Below are positions 9,721-19,004 of a stretch of DNA of 64,000 bases, one piece after another. The DNA is taken from the NCBI RefSeq assembly GCF_000737865.1, contig NZ_CP007287.1:373648-437647 (forward strand), read 5' to 3'. Both the position numbers and the translations under genes were made by a program. How positions within the stretch are numbered: the stretch's first letter is position 1; the number at the start of each line of letters is the position of its first letter. The DNA is from Bifidobacterium coryneforme. Lineage in GTDB: Bacteria > Actinomycetota > Actinomycetes > Actinomycetales > Bifidobacteriaceae. The notes beneath the pieces were generated by a model. That model was given only the letters and a program-made list of their open reading frames with translations, did no database searches and was not told the DNA's origin.

Positions 9721-9756
9721 ATGTTGGTTCTCCCCAGTCAGATGGTATCAGGATGA
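9721..9756 (+). CDS. Putative 11-codon leader peptide overlapping the lepB start
   Basis: AAGGAG sits 6 nt ahead of ATG 9721 and opens a reading frame MLVLPSQMVSG whose TGA (9754-9756) overlaps the lepB ATG (9753-9755) as ATGA. The lepB ATG has only a weak site of its own, so ribosomes finishing this frame may re-initiate on lepB. No function is known. An alternative is that the frame is an accident of the ribosome binding region. Confidence 0.4.
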   Translation: MLVLPSQMVSG

Positions 9757-10523
9757 ACGCGGAACCCAGGCACGGGTCCAAGGTGCCCTTCGGAACTTCG
9801 GTCCGCGATATCGCCACCAGCTTCGGTGATCGCGACCCCTTACCGGAAGATGATCCCGCACCATATGAGCGCCCGGCATCGGGAGGGGAGCCAGGGTCCT
9901 CCAATGAGGTCAAAGCCCTGATTCAGGTCGTGGTCGACATCGTATCGGTGCTGGCTGTTGTGGCCTTTTGCAGACTCTTCGTCATGGCCCCCTTCGTCAT
10001 TCCCTCCGGTTCCATGGAGAACACGCTGGGCATCAATGACCGAATCCTGACCACCAACGGCATCACCAGGGGTATGGCCAAGCCCCGCAGGGGGGATGTC
10101 ATCGTCTTCACCGACCCCGGCAACTGGCTAGACAACTCTTCGCAGGTCGGGCAGAAGAGCGATTACCTGGTCAAGCGGCTTATCGGCATGCCAGGCGATA
10201 CGGTGGCCTGCAAGGGGAGCGGGTACCCCGTAACGGTCAACGGTGTGGCCCTGGATGAGCATTCCTATCTTCGCCCGGGTGTCCAGCCGAGTGGTTTCCC
10301 CTTCGAGGTCACGGTCAAGGCGGACCATGTCTTCGTCATGGGCGATAACCGCTCCAACTCGGCCGATTCCCGCTATCATCTCGATGATTCGAACGGTGGT
10401 CAAGTGCCCATGGAGAACATCAAGGGGACTGCCATGGTGACCTACTTCCCCTTCGGCAGCTGGAAATTCCTGAACAATCGGCATTCCGTCTTCGACGCGG
10501 TTCCCGACAGGCAACCCAGGTAG
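9753..10523 (+). CDS. lepB: Signal peptidase I
   Basis: Membrane-bound protease that removes signal peptides from exported proteins, which here would include the pilins and giant surface proteins. The 256-aa protein has a cytoplasmic N-terminal segment, one membrane helix (about residues 63-85, 'VVVDIVSVLAVVAFCRLFV'), the catalytic-serine box 'IPSGSMENTL', the lysine box 'VKRLIGMPGDTV' and the 'MGDNRSNSADSR' motif. The start is uncertain: ATG 9753 overlaps the end of a short upstream frame with a much better ribosome binding site. rnhB follows 9 nt after the stop, so the two are probably co-transcribed. Confidence 0.92.
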   Translation: MNAEPRHGSKVPFGTSVRDIATSFGDRDPLPEDDPAPYERPASGGEPGSSNEVKALIQVVVDIVSVLAVVAFCRLFVMAPFVIPSGSMENTLGINDRILTTNGITRGMAKPRRGDVIVFTDPGNWLDNSSQVGQKSDYLVKRLIGMPGDTVACKGSGYPVTVNGVALDEHSYLRPGVQPSGFPFEVTVKADHVFVMGDNRSNSADSRYHLDDSNGGQVPMENIKGTAMVTYFPFGSWKFLNNRHSVFDAVPDRQPR

Positions 10524-10532
10524 GGACGGCGG

Positions 10533-11219
10533 ATGCATCCCATACCCACCCTGGCCCTTGAGTCGGAACTTGCGGCAGGGGGAGCGGACTTTGTTTTTGG
10601 GCTGGATGAGGTGGGGCGCGGCGCCTTGGCCGGCCCGGTCATGGTCGGTGTCGTGGCCTTGAAATCCGCGGATCTTCCCAGATTGAAGGTGCCTGCCGGG
10701 GTGGCTGATTCGAAGATGCTGACCGCCGCCCGTCGGGAGGCCATCCATCTGGACCTTGAGAACTGGGCCGAGGCCTGGGCCGTCGGGTCCTGTTCGAATC
10801 ATGAAGTCGACGAGTGGGGTATCACGCATGCCCTGGGCATCGCCGCCCTACGCGCCCTGGCCGATGTCGAAGCGCGGCTTGACCTGGGGTCGTACTCCTC
10901 CCCGGCGGCCATTCTGGACGGTACCAGCGACTTTATAACCAAGGCCGCCGACAGCTTTGACGCCCCGACCCTGCCCCTCCTGCCGACCGTCACCACGAAG
11001 GTCAAGGGTGATGTATCCTGCGCCACGGTGGCAAGCGCGGCCGTCATCGCCAAGGTGACCAGGGACCGGCTCATGGTTCGCCTGGCCCAGGAGCGGGCCG
11101 ACGTGGCCCCCTACCACTGGGAGAAGAACAAGGGGTACGGTTCCGCCGAGCACATTGAAGCCATCAGGCAGCATGGTCCCTCCGACCTGCACCGTGTCAG
11201 TTGGCACCTGACGGGGTGA
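10533..11219 (+). CDS. rnhB: Ribonuclease HII
   Basis: Cleaves the RNA strand of RNA-DNA hybrids and starts removal of single ribonucleotides from DNA. The 228-aa protein has the diagnostic 'GLDEVGRGALAGPVMVG' with the first catalytic Asp-Glu pair, 'VADSKMLTAARRE', 'ILDGTSDF', and 'KGDVSCATVASAAVIAKVTRD' split over the next active-site segment. ATG 10533 follows lepB by 9 nt; GTAGGGACGGCGG upstream offers a modest ribosome binding site. Confidence 0.96.
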   Translation: MHPIPTLALESELAAGGADFVFGLDEVGRGALAGPVMVGVVALKSADLPRLKVPAGVADSKMLTAARREAIHLDLENWAEAWAVGSCSNHEVDEWGITHALGIAALRALADVEARLDLGSYSSPAAILDGTSDFITKAADSFDAPTLPLLPTVTTKVKGDVSCATVASAAVIAKVTRDRLMVRLAQERADVAPYHWEKNKGYGSAEHIEAIRQHGPSDLHRVSWHLTG

Positions 11220-11297
11220 CTCAGGTCTCGGCCGGTGATCCTCCCCTCTCCGGGCTATGATCGGAGCAGTCTGTACGGGTTTCGGGAAGAAGGATAT

Positions 11298-12419
11298 ATG
11301 CCTCCAGGCAGCAGGGAGCGGCGTCGTTCCGGCCGCCCGTCCATGGTTGAAGTGGCCCGGTTGGCCGGAGTCTCCCATCAGACCGTTTCGCGGGTCATCA
11401 ACAAGTCCAAGGACGTTTCCGAGCCGACCCGCCTCAAGGTGGAAGCGGCCATACGGCAGCTGGGGTACCGACCCAGCAACTCGGCCAGGGCCCTGGCCTC
11501 CAGCCACAGCAGGACCATAGGCCTGGTGGCGGGTGGGGTCAGTCTCTATGGTCCTGTTTCCACCATCACCGCCATCGAGACGGTCGCGCGCTCGCATGGG
11601 CTCTTCATGTCGGTCATGATGGTCGACGAAGCCACCTGCACCCAGCAGGGGTTCCAGGAACTGTGCGGGACCTTCCTGGAGCAGAACGTCGATGCCTTCA
11701 TCTTCATCACGCCCACCGATACCATGTTTCAGGCGGCCTGCCAGGTGAATGTGACCCAGCCCAGGGTCATCGTCACCTCCACCCATGGAGGTATGGGCAT
11801 CGAGGAGGCCCTGAGTCATAATCTCGGCTCCGACCGGGTGGCCTTGACGGGAATCGACCAGTGGGGGGCCATCCAGCAGGTGGTCAGGCAGCTGGTGCAA
11901 CTGGGGCACCGTCGGGTGCTCTACATGGCCGGACCGCCTGAATGGCGTGACGCCTCGACCCGTCTGGCCTCCTGGTGGAAGGCCTGCGCCCGATATCACG
12001 TCAAGACAGCCGTGGTTCACGCGCGCAGCTGGGAATCCGCGGAGTCGTACACCCTGATGAACCACCTGATCGACGAACGGGGTATGACCGGGCGGTCCAT
12101 GCCGACCGCAGTGGTCACCGCCAATGACAATCAGGCCGTGGGTGTGGCCAGGTCCCTTCAGGAGCACGGCATCCGTATTCCGCAGGACGTGAGTCTGGCC
12201 GGATTCGATGACATCCCCACTGTCGACAACCTGAATCCGCCCCTCTCGACCGTACGTCCCCGATTCGAAGAGCTGGGAACGGCGACCATGCGCCAGCTCC
12301 TGGCCATGTTGCACCAGGGCAGACCGGTCGATTTTCCGGTCACCAGACATGGTGTGGGCCTCATCCAGGCTGATGTGGTACCCCGCAGATCCCTGGGCCG
12401 GGCCGTCCGGCGTTCATGA
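11298..12419 (+). CDS. LacI-family transcriptional regulator, probably of the arabinose genes
   Basis: Predicted sugar-responsive repressor of 373 aa. The N-terminal helix-turn-helix 'MVEVARLAGVSHQTVSRVIN' is followed by the hinge 'YRPSNSARALAS', then a periplasmic-binding-protein-like ligand domain running to 'VSLAGFDDIPTVDNLNPPLS'. AAGAAGGA precedes ATG 11298; an earlier GTG at 11235 would add 21 residues of non-family sequence. It lies immediately upstream of the araB-like kinase and araA in the same direction, and a LacI-type half-palindrome sits at 12483, so local control of arabinose use is likely. The effector is inferred from context only. Confidence 0.9.
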   Translation: MPPGSRERRRSGRPSMVEVARLAGVSHQTVSRVINKSKDVSEPTRLKVEAAIRQLGYRPSNSARALASSHSRTIGLVAGGVSLYGPVSTITAIETVARSHGLFMSVMMVDEATCTQQGFQELCGTFLEQNVDAFIFITPTDTMFQAACQVNVTQPRVIVTSTHGGMGIEEALSHNLGSDRVALTGIDQWGAIQQVVRQLVQLGHRRVLYMAGPPEWRDASTRLASWWKACARYHVKTAVVHARSWESAESYTLMNHLIDERGMTGRSMPTAVVTANDNQAVGVARSLQEHGIRIPQDVSLAGFDDIPTVDNLNPPLSTVRPRFEELGTATMRQLLAMLHQGRPVDFPVTRHGVGLIQADVVPRRSLGRAVRRS

Positions 12420-12482
12420 CGACGCCTGACATCACCACGCTTGCCGGAAAAGGCGATCGCTACTATGCTATTCACTAGGAAA

Positions 12483-12496
12483 TGTGAGCGTTAACA
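12483..12496 (+). promoter_or_regulatory. LacI-type operator-like site upstream of araB
   Basis: TGTGAGCGTTAACA is an imperfect palindrome centred on CG, with half-sites TGTGAGC and GTTAACA matching at 5 of 7 positions, the usual shape of LacI/GalR-family operators. It lies 63 nt before the araB-like start and about 65 nt after the regulator gene. Confidence 0.55.
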
Positions 12497-12558
12497 ATCC
12501 TTGTTTTCAGACTGCGATGAGTCTGAAGGACCAGGGGCGGCCAGCAAAGGAGCGGACC

Positions 12559-14172
12559 ATGGAAGCGAACACCGACCGGCACTTCGCTGAGGAAATCGAG
12601 GCCGGGAGGACCTCCCTGGGTATCGAGCTGGGCTCGACCAGAATCAAGGCCATACTGATCGACCAGGATTACCACACCCTGGCCGACGGCGATTTTGCAT
12701 GGGAGAACCAGCTCAAGGACGGCCTGTGGACCTACTCCCTGGAGCAGGTCTGGGAAGGACTTCAAGGTGCCTATGCCGCCCTGGCCTCCCAAGTCAAGGA
12801 ACGTTACGGTGTGCCGCTGACCCGTATCGGAGCCATGGGATTTTCGGCCATGATGCACGGGTACCTGGCCTTCGATAAGGACGATCGGCTCCTGGTGCCC
12901 TTCCGCACCTGGAGGAACACCAACACCGGTCAGGCCCATGAGAGCCTTTCCCGGACATTCCAGGTCAACATTCCCGAGCGCTGGTCGATAGCCCATCTGT
13001 ACCAGGCCGTTCTCGACCATGAGGAGCACGTGCCCGAGGTGGCCTTCATCACCACCCTGGCCGGCTATGTGCACTGGCAGCTCTCGGGACGCAAGGTCCT
13101 CGGCATAGGTGATGCCTCGGGTATGTTCCCCATCGACTCGGAAAATCACCGCTTCGACCAGGCCATGCTCGACACCTTCGACAGCCTGCCTGAGGTTGCC
13201 TCCCAGCCCTGGTCCATACGCGACCTCCTGCCCAGCCCCCTGGTGGCGGGGGAGGAGGCGGGGTCCCTGACCGAAGCAGGCGCCCGTCTGCTGGACCCGA
13301 CGGGCACCCTGGCAGCAGGTTCGGTCATGGCTCCTCCCGAAGGAGATGCCGGCACCGGGATGGTGGCCACCAACTCAGTGCGGCCCAGGACGGGCAACGT
13401 CTCGGCCGGCACCTCGATTTTCGCCATGGTGGTTCTGGAACACCGGTTGGAACACCTGCACCCTGAAGTCGATCCGGTGGCCACCCCGGCCGGCGATCCT
13501 GCAGGCATGAGCCACGCCAACAACTTCACCTCCGACCTGAACGCCTGGGTGGGTCTCTTCCGCGACTTCGCCCAGGCCGGAGGATTGCGGATGAGCGATG
13601 ACGAGCTGTATGGAACCCTCTTCAACCTGGCCCTTCAGGGCGACAAGGACGCCGGTGGCCTCATCAACTACTGCTTCTATTCCGGTGAGTTCCTGGCCGG
13701 CCTGGAAGAGGGGCGTCCGGTCTTCGCCCGGGGCCCCGAAAGTCATATGAACCTCGCCAATTTCATGCGGGCGCAGCTCTTCTCGGCCTTCTCCCCGGTC
13801 ACGATCGGTATGGATGTGATGACCCGGCAGGAGGGGGTACAGGTGGATTCCCTGGTTGGGCATGGCGGCATCTTCGCCACTCCCAAGGTGGCGCAGAAGA
13901 TTCTGGCTGCGGCTTTCGACACCCCCATCCGGGTCATGTCGACTGCTGCGGAAGGAGGGGCCTGGGGGATGGCTGTTCTGGCCGACTACCTGACCCACTC
14001 CGATCAGACCCTGGCCGACTACCTGGATTCAAGGGTCTTCGCCGACGTTGAATCACGAGTGGAGAACCCCGACTCGGCGGATGTCGAAGGGTTCCGCGCC
14101 TTCTTCGAACGGTTCTCCAGGTCCCTACCCATCGAGCAGGCGGCAGTCAGGAGCATCCCTCTGGAGGGATGA
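12559..14172 (+). CDS. FGGY-family carbohydrate kinase, probable L-ribulokinase (araB-like)
   Basis: Predicted to phosphorylate L-ribulose made by the isomerase next door, although FGGY specificity cannot be read directly from sequence and xylulokinase is an alternative. The 537-aa protein has the first phosphate-binding motif 'GIELGSTRIKAIL' near residue 15, 'GFSAMMHGYLAFD', 'RTWRNTNT' and a second-domain segment 'NVSAGTSIFAMV'; the C-terminal 'TAAEGGAWGMAVLA' is typical of the family. AAGGAG lies 7 nt upstream of ATG 12559. araA starts 58 nt after the stop, with no araD between or after them. Confidence 0.85.
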   Translation: MEANTDRHFAEEIEAGRTSLGIELGSTRIKAILIDQDYHTLADGDFAWENQLKDGLWTYSLEQVWEGLQGAYAALASQVKERYGVPLTRIGAMGFSAMMHGYLAFDKDDRLLVPFRTWRNTNTGQAHESLSRTFQVNIPERWSIAHLYQAVLDHEEHVPEVAFITTLAGYVHWQLSGRKVLGIGDASGMFPIDSENHRFDQAMLDTFDSLPEVASQPWSIRDLLPSPLVAGEEAGSLTEAGARLLDPTGTLAAGSVMAPPEGDAGTGMVATNSVRPRTGNVSAGTSIFAMVVLEHRLEHLHPEVDPVATPAGDPAGMSHANNFTSDLNAWVGLFRDFAQAGGLRMSDDELYGTLFNLALQGDKDAGGLINYCFYSGEFLAGLEEGRPVFARGPESHMNLANFMRAQLFSAFSPVTIGMDVMTRQEGVQVDSLVGHGGIFATPKVAQKILAAAFDTPIRVMSTAAEGGAWGMAVLADYLTHSDQTLADYLDSRVFADVESRVENPDSADVEGFRAFFERFSRSLPIEQAAVRSIPLEG

Positions 14173-14230
14173 CCCATGACTCCATATATATATACGTGAC
14201 CATAATCAGCAATAGCAATAAGGAGCAACC

Positions 14231-15745
14231 ATGGCAATGACAGATCCATTCCAGGGTAAGGAACTCTGGTTCGCAGTTGGTTCCCAGGACCTCTATGGTG
14301 AGGATACGCTGCGGCAGGTGGCCGTGCAGGCCGCCGACATAGCGCAGACCCTGAACGACTCCGGCAAAATTCCGGTCAGGCTGGTTCTCAAGCCGACCCT
14401 GAAGGACTCGGACTCCATCAGGAATTTCATGGTCGACGCCTCCTCCGACCCGGCCTGCATTGGCATTGTGGCCTGGATGCACACCTTCAGCCCTGCCAAG
14501 ATGTGGATTCGTGGACTGGAGCAGTTGAGGAAGCCCCTTCTCCAGTTGAATACGCAGCACCATGTCGAAATCCCCTGGGAGACCATCGACATGGACTTCA
14601 TGAACCTGAACCAATCGGCCCACGGTGACCGCGAGTTCGGGTACATCCTTACCCGCCTGGGCATTCCCCGCAAGATTGTCGTGGGGCACTACACCGATCC
14701 CGAGGTGGCGGAGCGAATCGGGACCTGGGCCCGGGCCTGCGCCGGTTGGGATGCCGCCAATTCCATGAAGGTCTGCCGGTGGGGCGACAACATGCGCGAT
14801 GTGGCCGTGACCGAGGGCGACAAGACCGAGGCCGAACGCGTTTTCGGGGTCTCCGTCAACACCTGGCCGGTCAATGAACTGGTGGCCCATGTGGAGGCCG
14901 TCAAGGATGACCAGGTCAAGGATCTGATCGAAGACTACAAGCGCAGCTACGATGTGGCCCCCGAACTCCTCGATTCCCGGTACGACTCCCTGGTGGTGGC
15001 CGCTCGGGAGGAGGCGGGCATGCGCAACATGCTCCAGGAGGTCGGGGCCACGGCGGCCGTCGACAACTTCCAGGACCTGGGTGCCCTGCACCAACTGCCC
15101 GGGGTCGGCGCCCAGCGGCTGATGGCCGACGGGTACGGATTCTCGGCAGAGGGGGATTGGAAGACCTCTGTTCTGGTCCGCATCGGCAACGTCATGGGGT
15201 ATGGCCTCAAGGGTGGCTGCTCCCTGATGGAGGACTACTCCTATAACTTCGTGCCTGGCCAAGAGGAGATCATGGGTGCCCACATGCTGGAGGTATCGCC
15301 GACCCTCCTGACCGAGGGCAGACCCCGTCTGGAGATTCATCCACTCTCCATCGGAGACCGGGAGGATCCCGTCCGCCTGGTCTTCACCGCCACCCCCTGC
15401 AAGGATGCGGTTGTGGTCTCCATGTCGGACGTGCGGGAGCGTTTCCGTCTGGTCATGAATGTGGTGGATGTGGTCGAGCCCGGTGGCTCCCTGTCCAAGC
15501 TCCCTGTGGCCCGCGCCATCTGGAAGCCTCGGCCCTCCCTGAAGGTATCCGCTGAATGCTGGCTGCGTGCCGGTGCAGCCCATCACACCTGCATGACCAC
15601 CACAGTTGGTCGCGAGGCGTGGGAGGACTTCGCGTGCATTGCCGGCGTGGAACTGGCTTCCATCGATGAGGACACCACGGCCGAGCGGTTTGGCAAGGAC
15701 CTGGAACTCTCCGAGATGGTGCATCGTCTCGATAACCGGCAATAA
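14231..15745 (+). CDS. araA: L-arabinose isomerase
   Basis: Converts L-arabinose to L-ribulose using divalent metal. The 504-aa length is standard. Conserved blocks include '[19 protein letters not shown]', '[15 protein letters not shown]', '[14 protein letters not shown]', '[19 protein letters not shown]' with metal-binding Glu, 'LEIHPLSIG' with His, and 'GAAHHTCMT' with the last metal His. AAGGAG lies 6-7 nt before ATG 14231. It is the second gene of a kinase-isomerase pair under probable LacI-type control. Confidence 0.97.
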   Translation: MAMTDPFQGKELWFAVGSQDLYGEDTLRQVAVQAADIAQTLNDSGKIPVRLVLKPTLKDSDSIRNFMVDASSDPACIGIVAWMHTFSPAKMWIRGLEQLRKPLLQLNTQHHVEIPWETIDMDFMNLNQSAHGDREFGYILTRLGIPRKIVVGHYTDPEVAERIGTWARACAGWDAANSMKVCRWGDNMRDVAVTEGDKTEAERVFGVSVNTWPVNELVAHVEAVKDDQVKDLIEDYKRSYDVAPELLDSRYDSLVVAAREEAGMRNMLQEVGATAAVDNFQDLGALHQLPGVGAQRLMADGYGFSAEGDWKTSVLVRIGNVMGYGLKGGCSLMEDYSYNFVPGQEEIMGAHMLEVSPTLLTEGRPRLEIHPLSIGDREDPVRLVFTATPCKDAVVVSMSDVRERFRLVMNVVDVVEPGGSLSKLPVARAIWKPRPSLKVSAECWLRAGAAHHTCMTTTVGREAWEDFACIAGVELASIDEDTTAERFGKDLELSEMVHRLDNRQ

Positions 15746-16044
15746 ATTGTTTCTTTCGGATTTCGCCCTTATTCACCGTGTGCTTGCCGCTTGGATCTGC
15801 GGTCCGATAGTGGCAGTACAAGGAGAATGAGGGCGTTCTGCAAGTGCAGAGACATGTGACATACATTGCATCTATCCGTTTGCAAAGGTTAAGGCCGTGC
15901 ACTAAGCTTCGATAGTGGTATTGGGTCATGTTTCGCGACGGCTCACTCGGAAGGGTTTATCGGCTGGGGAATGGAATATGCCGGATAGGCCGCAGTGTTG
16001 TTGCGCACCGCTCCGTACCATCGCAAAATAGAAGGGATGCATGC

Positions 16045-17970
16045 ATGCATACAGTAAAAACAAATGAAAGGCGAGGGCTTTCCAAGGTTCTCGGTCTGGC
16101 GGTGGCTGGTGCCACTCTGCTGGCCGGGATGGTTGCCCTTCCCGTGACTCAGGCTTCGGCCTTTGAAGCTGCGGACGACTTCGTTGAGGGTGCTCTTGAC
16201 ACAAGCAAGACCCCCCAGCTGACAGTCACGAAGTACCTGTCGGGCTCCAAGGGATCCGGGGCCACCGGCTCGATTATGGACAGGCCCGCCGCCGGCGTTG
16301 GTACTCCTGCAAAGGACATCGTCTTCAACGTTCGTGAGGTCGTCCCTGCGACCGGTAAGACCGTCGCTGACATCAACCCCACCGATGCCTCAACGTTCAC
16401 TAATGCCAGCAGCGGTTTCTACGCAGCTGGTATAACCAACGGACAGGGTGTCATCGACTCCTGGTTCACGGCGGACGCCAGCGGTGCGCCCACCAGCACT
16501 CCCGTGACCTTCGCCTCCGGTCAGCACTATTATGTGATGACCGAGAATACGAATCCGGTTGTTTCTCCGGGCTTCAATGCAGCCAAGTACACTGAGTCCG
16601 CTCCTTCGTTCTTCGGACTGCCTTACAGGACCACCGATAACAGCACTCCGGGTGCTCCGGCTAAGAGCGGTTACATCTATCACCTGCACGTCTTCCCGAA
16701 GAACGTCAGCAAGGGCGGTCTGACCAAGACTGTCACTGGGGTCAAGAGGGGACCGGACACAGTCTCCATTGCCCAGGCCGGCGATGTCGTCTCCTACAAG
16801 GTCCAGCATAAGCTCTACAACGAGAGCACTCATGCTTTCAAGGACCAGAAACTGGATATGGCAGAGGTGAAGGGTGACCTCCAGGATCTGCATATCGTGG
16901 ATCGTATGGGTTCCTCGCTGAAGATGCGGGATAGCTCCATCGAGGTCCTTCTCGAAACTCCCGGTGGGTCCTCGGTACCTGTCTTGGATAGGGATGTCGA
17001 CTACGAGGTCGTGACTTCGACTGACAAGCCTGACCGTCTTCAGGGCAATGGTAAGTTCTTCGCGAACGAACAAGATGGTAAGGCCACTTATACTATCTTC
17101 AAGTTCTTCAAAGACGCTAACAAAATTCGTCAGACTGTTGCAGGCATGAAAGACGCCTCCGGTAATGTCCCCACTGAGCTGACTCTTGAGATCACCTACA
17201 GTGCCACGGTGACCGCTGATGGTGATTCCACCGGTGATGGTGGTGTCGCCAACAAGGTTGAGTCCGATTTCAGGGACAACGCTGATGACAAGGGTCCTGA
17301 TACTCCTCCTAGCGATGGCACTATCACCCCCTCCGGCTCCGTTGCTTTCGGCAAGGTGCAGAAGGACGGAAGCCCGACTCAGCTCAAGGCTCTGGAAGGC
17401 GCTGTCTTCCGTCTGGCTGATCCTGCCAACCCCACCTCCTACCTCGCCACTGATGGGGCATTCCACCCCACCACTGACACTGGTGTGACCTTCTTCTCTG
17501 CAACTTCCTCTCCGGCAGGTCTGGTGGCTTTCACCGGTCTTCCGATTCTGGACTCGAACAAGAAGGGCATCGCCGCTAACTGGACCGTGGTCGAGGTTAC
17601 GGCCCCCAACGGTTTCATCACGGCCCCGAATCCCTTCTCCCAGGTGACCTTCGGCCCGAACGTCGCAGGTAAGACCGAGCAGCAGATCGTAGATTACTAT
17701 GGTTCGAACCCGATCGAGCCTGACTACGATCAGCTGAGCTTCGCTACCTACGCTGCGGATAGCAATGCAAGCATTGCCAACGAGATCAAGTTCAATGGTA
17801 AGTCTGTGGCGAAGAAGATGATGAACTACACCAAGGATGATACGGATGCCCCGATTGGCCTCCCGCTGACCGGTGGTCGCGGCATCATCCTGCTGCTGGT
17901 TGTTGGTGTCGCCATCATGGGTGGCGCCCTCTACCTGCGCAGCCGTCGCAACGCAGCCCGTACTGCCTGA
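16045..17970 (+). CDS. LPLTG backbone (major) pilin of pilus unit 2
   Basis: Predicted shaft subunit, 641 aa. AGAAGGGA precedes overlapping ATGs at 16041 and 16045; the latter is in frame and gives a signal peptide ending 'TQASAFE'. The N-terminal D1 domain ends in a pilin motif 'HLHVFPKN' (Lys219). Isopeptide-type domains follow, and the C-terminal Cna-B domain has the E-box 'VVEVTAPNGF' (Glu517). LPLTG lies at 606-610, followed by a helix and 'RSRRNAART'. Codons ending in T (GCT, ACT, GGT) are commoner here than in neighbouring genes. It is followed by a strong terminator, then by a minor pilin and a class C sortase. Confidence 0.93.
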   Translation: MHTVKTNERRGLSKVLGLAVAGATLLAGMVALPVTQASAFEAADDFVEGALDTSKTPQLTVTKYLSGSKGSGATGSIMDRPAAGVGTPAKDIVFNVREVVPATGKTVADINPTDASTFTNASSGFYAAGITNGQGVIDSWFTADASGAPTSTPVTFASGQHYYVMTENTNPVVSPGFNAAKYTESAPSFFGLPYRTTDNSTPGAPAKSGYIYHLHVFPKNVSKGGLTKTVTGVKRGPDTVSIAQAGDVVSYKVQHKLYNESTHAFKDQKLDMAEVKGDLQDLHIVDRMGSSLKMRDSSIEVLLETPGGSSVPVLDRDVDYEVVTSTDKPDRLQGNGKFFANEQDGKATYTIFKFFKDANKIRQTVAGMKDASGNVPTELTLEITYSATVTADGDSTGDGGVANKVESDFRDNADDKGPDTPPSDGTITPSGSVAFGKVQKDGSPTQLKALEGAVFRLADPANPTSYLATDGAFHPTTDTGVTFFSATSSPAGLVAFTGLPILDSNKKGIAANWTVVEVTAPNGFITAPNPFSQVTFGPNVAGKTEQQIVDYYGSNPIEPDYDQLSFATYAADSNASIANEIKFNGKSVAKKMMNYTKDDTDAPIGLPLTGGRGIILLLVVGVAIMGGALYLRSRRNAARTA

Positions 17971-18010
17971 GCTGCTGTGACTGATTGGTTGAGTTAGTCT
18001 GAACCAATCA

Positions 18011-18053
18011 CAACGGCGGGTGGTTCCTATGTGGACCACCCGCCGTTCTTGTT
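18011..18053 (+). terminator. Strong Rho-independent terminator after the unit 2 backbone pilin
   Basis: AACGGCGGGTGGT pairs perfectly with ACCACCCGCCGTT around a 10-nt loop, followed by CTTGTTAT. A second weak inverted repeat (TTGGTT/AACCAA) lies just before it. It should make the backbone pilin transcript mostly independent of the minor pilin and sortase genes, allowing an excess of shaft subunit. Confidence 0.88.
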
Positions 18054-18078
18054 ATGGGGTGTTATGATATCCTATAGA
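18049..18078 (+). promoter_or_regulatory. Candidate promoter for the minor pilin
   Basis: TTGTTA (18049-18054) and TATAGA (18073-18078) are separated by 18 bp, overlapping the tail of the preceding terminator and about 114 nt upstream of the minor pilin start. The hexamers match the main sigma-factor consensus at 4 of 6 and 5 of 6 positions. Confidence 0.4.
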
Positions 18079-18191
18079 AGACATGTATCTTGTGTTAGTG
18101 ATATGTCGGAGAAGGGGATGTCACACCGGTAGGTGCTGACCTCCGACGTGGATGACCACCTTGAAGGATGGTTCTCTTGAAGGGATGTTGT

Positions 18192-19004
18192 ATGAAGGCT
18201 AGTTCCTTACGGGCGGGGAAGACAAAACGGGTCCTGCTCTGGTTGGTTGTCTCCGTTGTTTCTTGCGGACTCATGCTTGCCGGTGGATTGACTCAAGCAG
18301 CCGCAAGCACTGCGGATCCCACTCTTACACTCACCCTTCTCGAAACACAGAATAATGCGGATTCCATCCTGCCGGGAAGCAGCAATCCTCCTGCAGGCCC
18401 CGGGTACATCTACAAGGCAGTGAAGCTGGACAGGGGCAAGATCAACCTGGCGGCCGCAGACCTTGCCTCGTCGCCGGAGACCCTTCAGAAGAACCTGACC
18501 TCTGCTGTCATTGCAGACCTTGCCTCGTTCAAGGATTCTTCGAATACAGAGTTCTACGGTGTATCCGATGCCAATGGTGTCATAACCACATCTTCGACGA
18601 CTCAGTCTGTAGGCATCTGGCTGGAAGGCGCACAGCTTGATGTCAACTCTGCGACCCTTTCCGGTGGAACGGCGGCGCAGCTGGGAGGGACGGAAGAGGA
18701 ACCGACCTATTGGATGGTCAGCCTGGTTGCTGCCCCCCATGGGGTTACCGTTCGGACGGACCCCTGCGTTGTGCAGTTGCCCACCCTGGTTCCGGGAGGC
18801 TCCCCGACTTTCCAGGTAGATGTCTATCCCAAGCTGGATATCAGCAAGTCGGATGTGGTTCCGGGGAGCGCCGTCTCGATACAGCACCTGTCAAAAACCG
18901 GATCATCCTTGATTCTTCCCCTCATTCTGCTGGCCGTCTTCCTCATCATGGGAGTTGTCGTCCTGGTCATGGCGATGAAGAAGCGCCACGATACGATTGT
19001 TTGA
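18192..19004 (+). CDS. Small single-domain minor pilin with atypical sorting signal
   Basis: A 270-aa exported protein. AAGGG precedes ATG 18192, and a signal peptide ends near 'TQAAAST'. The mature part looks like a pilin N-terminal D1 domain only: 'LTLTLLE', 'FYGVSDANGVITT', then 'LPTLVPGGSPTFQVDVYPK', where VYPK (Lys214) is a canonical pilin motif. Only 18 residues later comes 'LSKTG' (233-237), a membrane helix and 'KKRHDTIV', a sorting signal with Ser in place of Pro. Its place between the backbone pilin and the sortase suggests a basal or anchoring subunit, or a cap on chain growth. It could also be a degraded pilin that kept its ends. Confidence 0.75.
   Translation: MKASSLRAGKTKRVLLWLVVSVVSCGLMLAGGLTQAAASTADPTLTLTLLETQNNADSILPGSSNPPAGPGYIYKAVKLDRGKINLAAADLASSPETLQKNLTSAVIADLASFKDSSNTEFYGVSDANGVITTSSTTQSVGIWLEGAQLDVNSATLSGGTAAQLGGTEEEPTYWMVSLVAAPHGVTVRTDPCVVQLPTLVPGGSPTFQVDVYPKLDISKSDVVPGSAVSIQHLSKTGSSLILPLILLAVFLIMGVVVLVMAMKKRHDTIV

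Noticed and set aside
14147-15742. Minus-strand frame (531 codons) under araA
   Set aside because: araA is unambiguous on the other strand; the frame has no recognisable domain.
15848-15864. Crp/GlxR site (TGTGACATACATTGCA) upstream of pilin 2
   Set aside because: Only one half-site fits TGTGA; the other is TTGCA rather than TCACA, so chance is likely.
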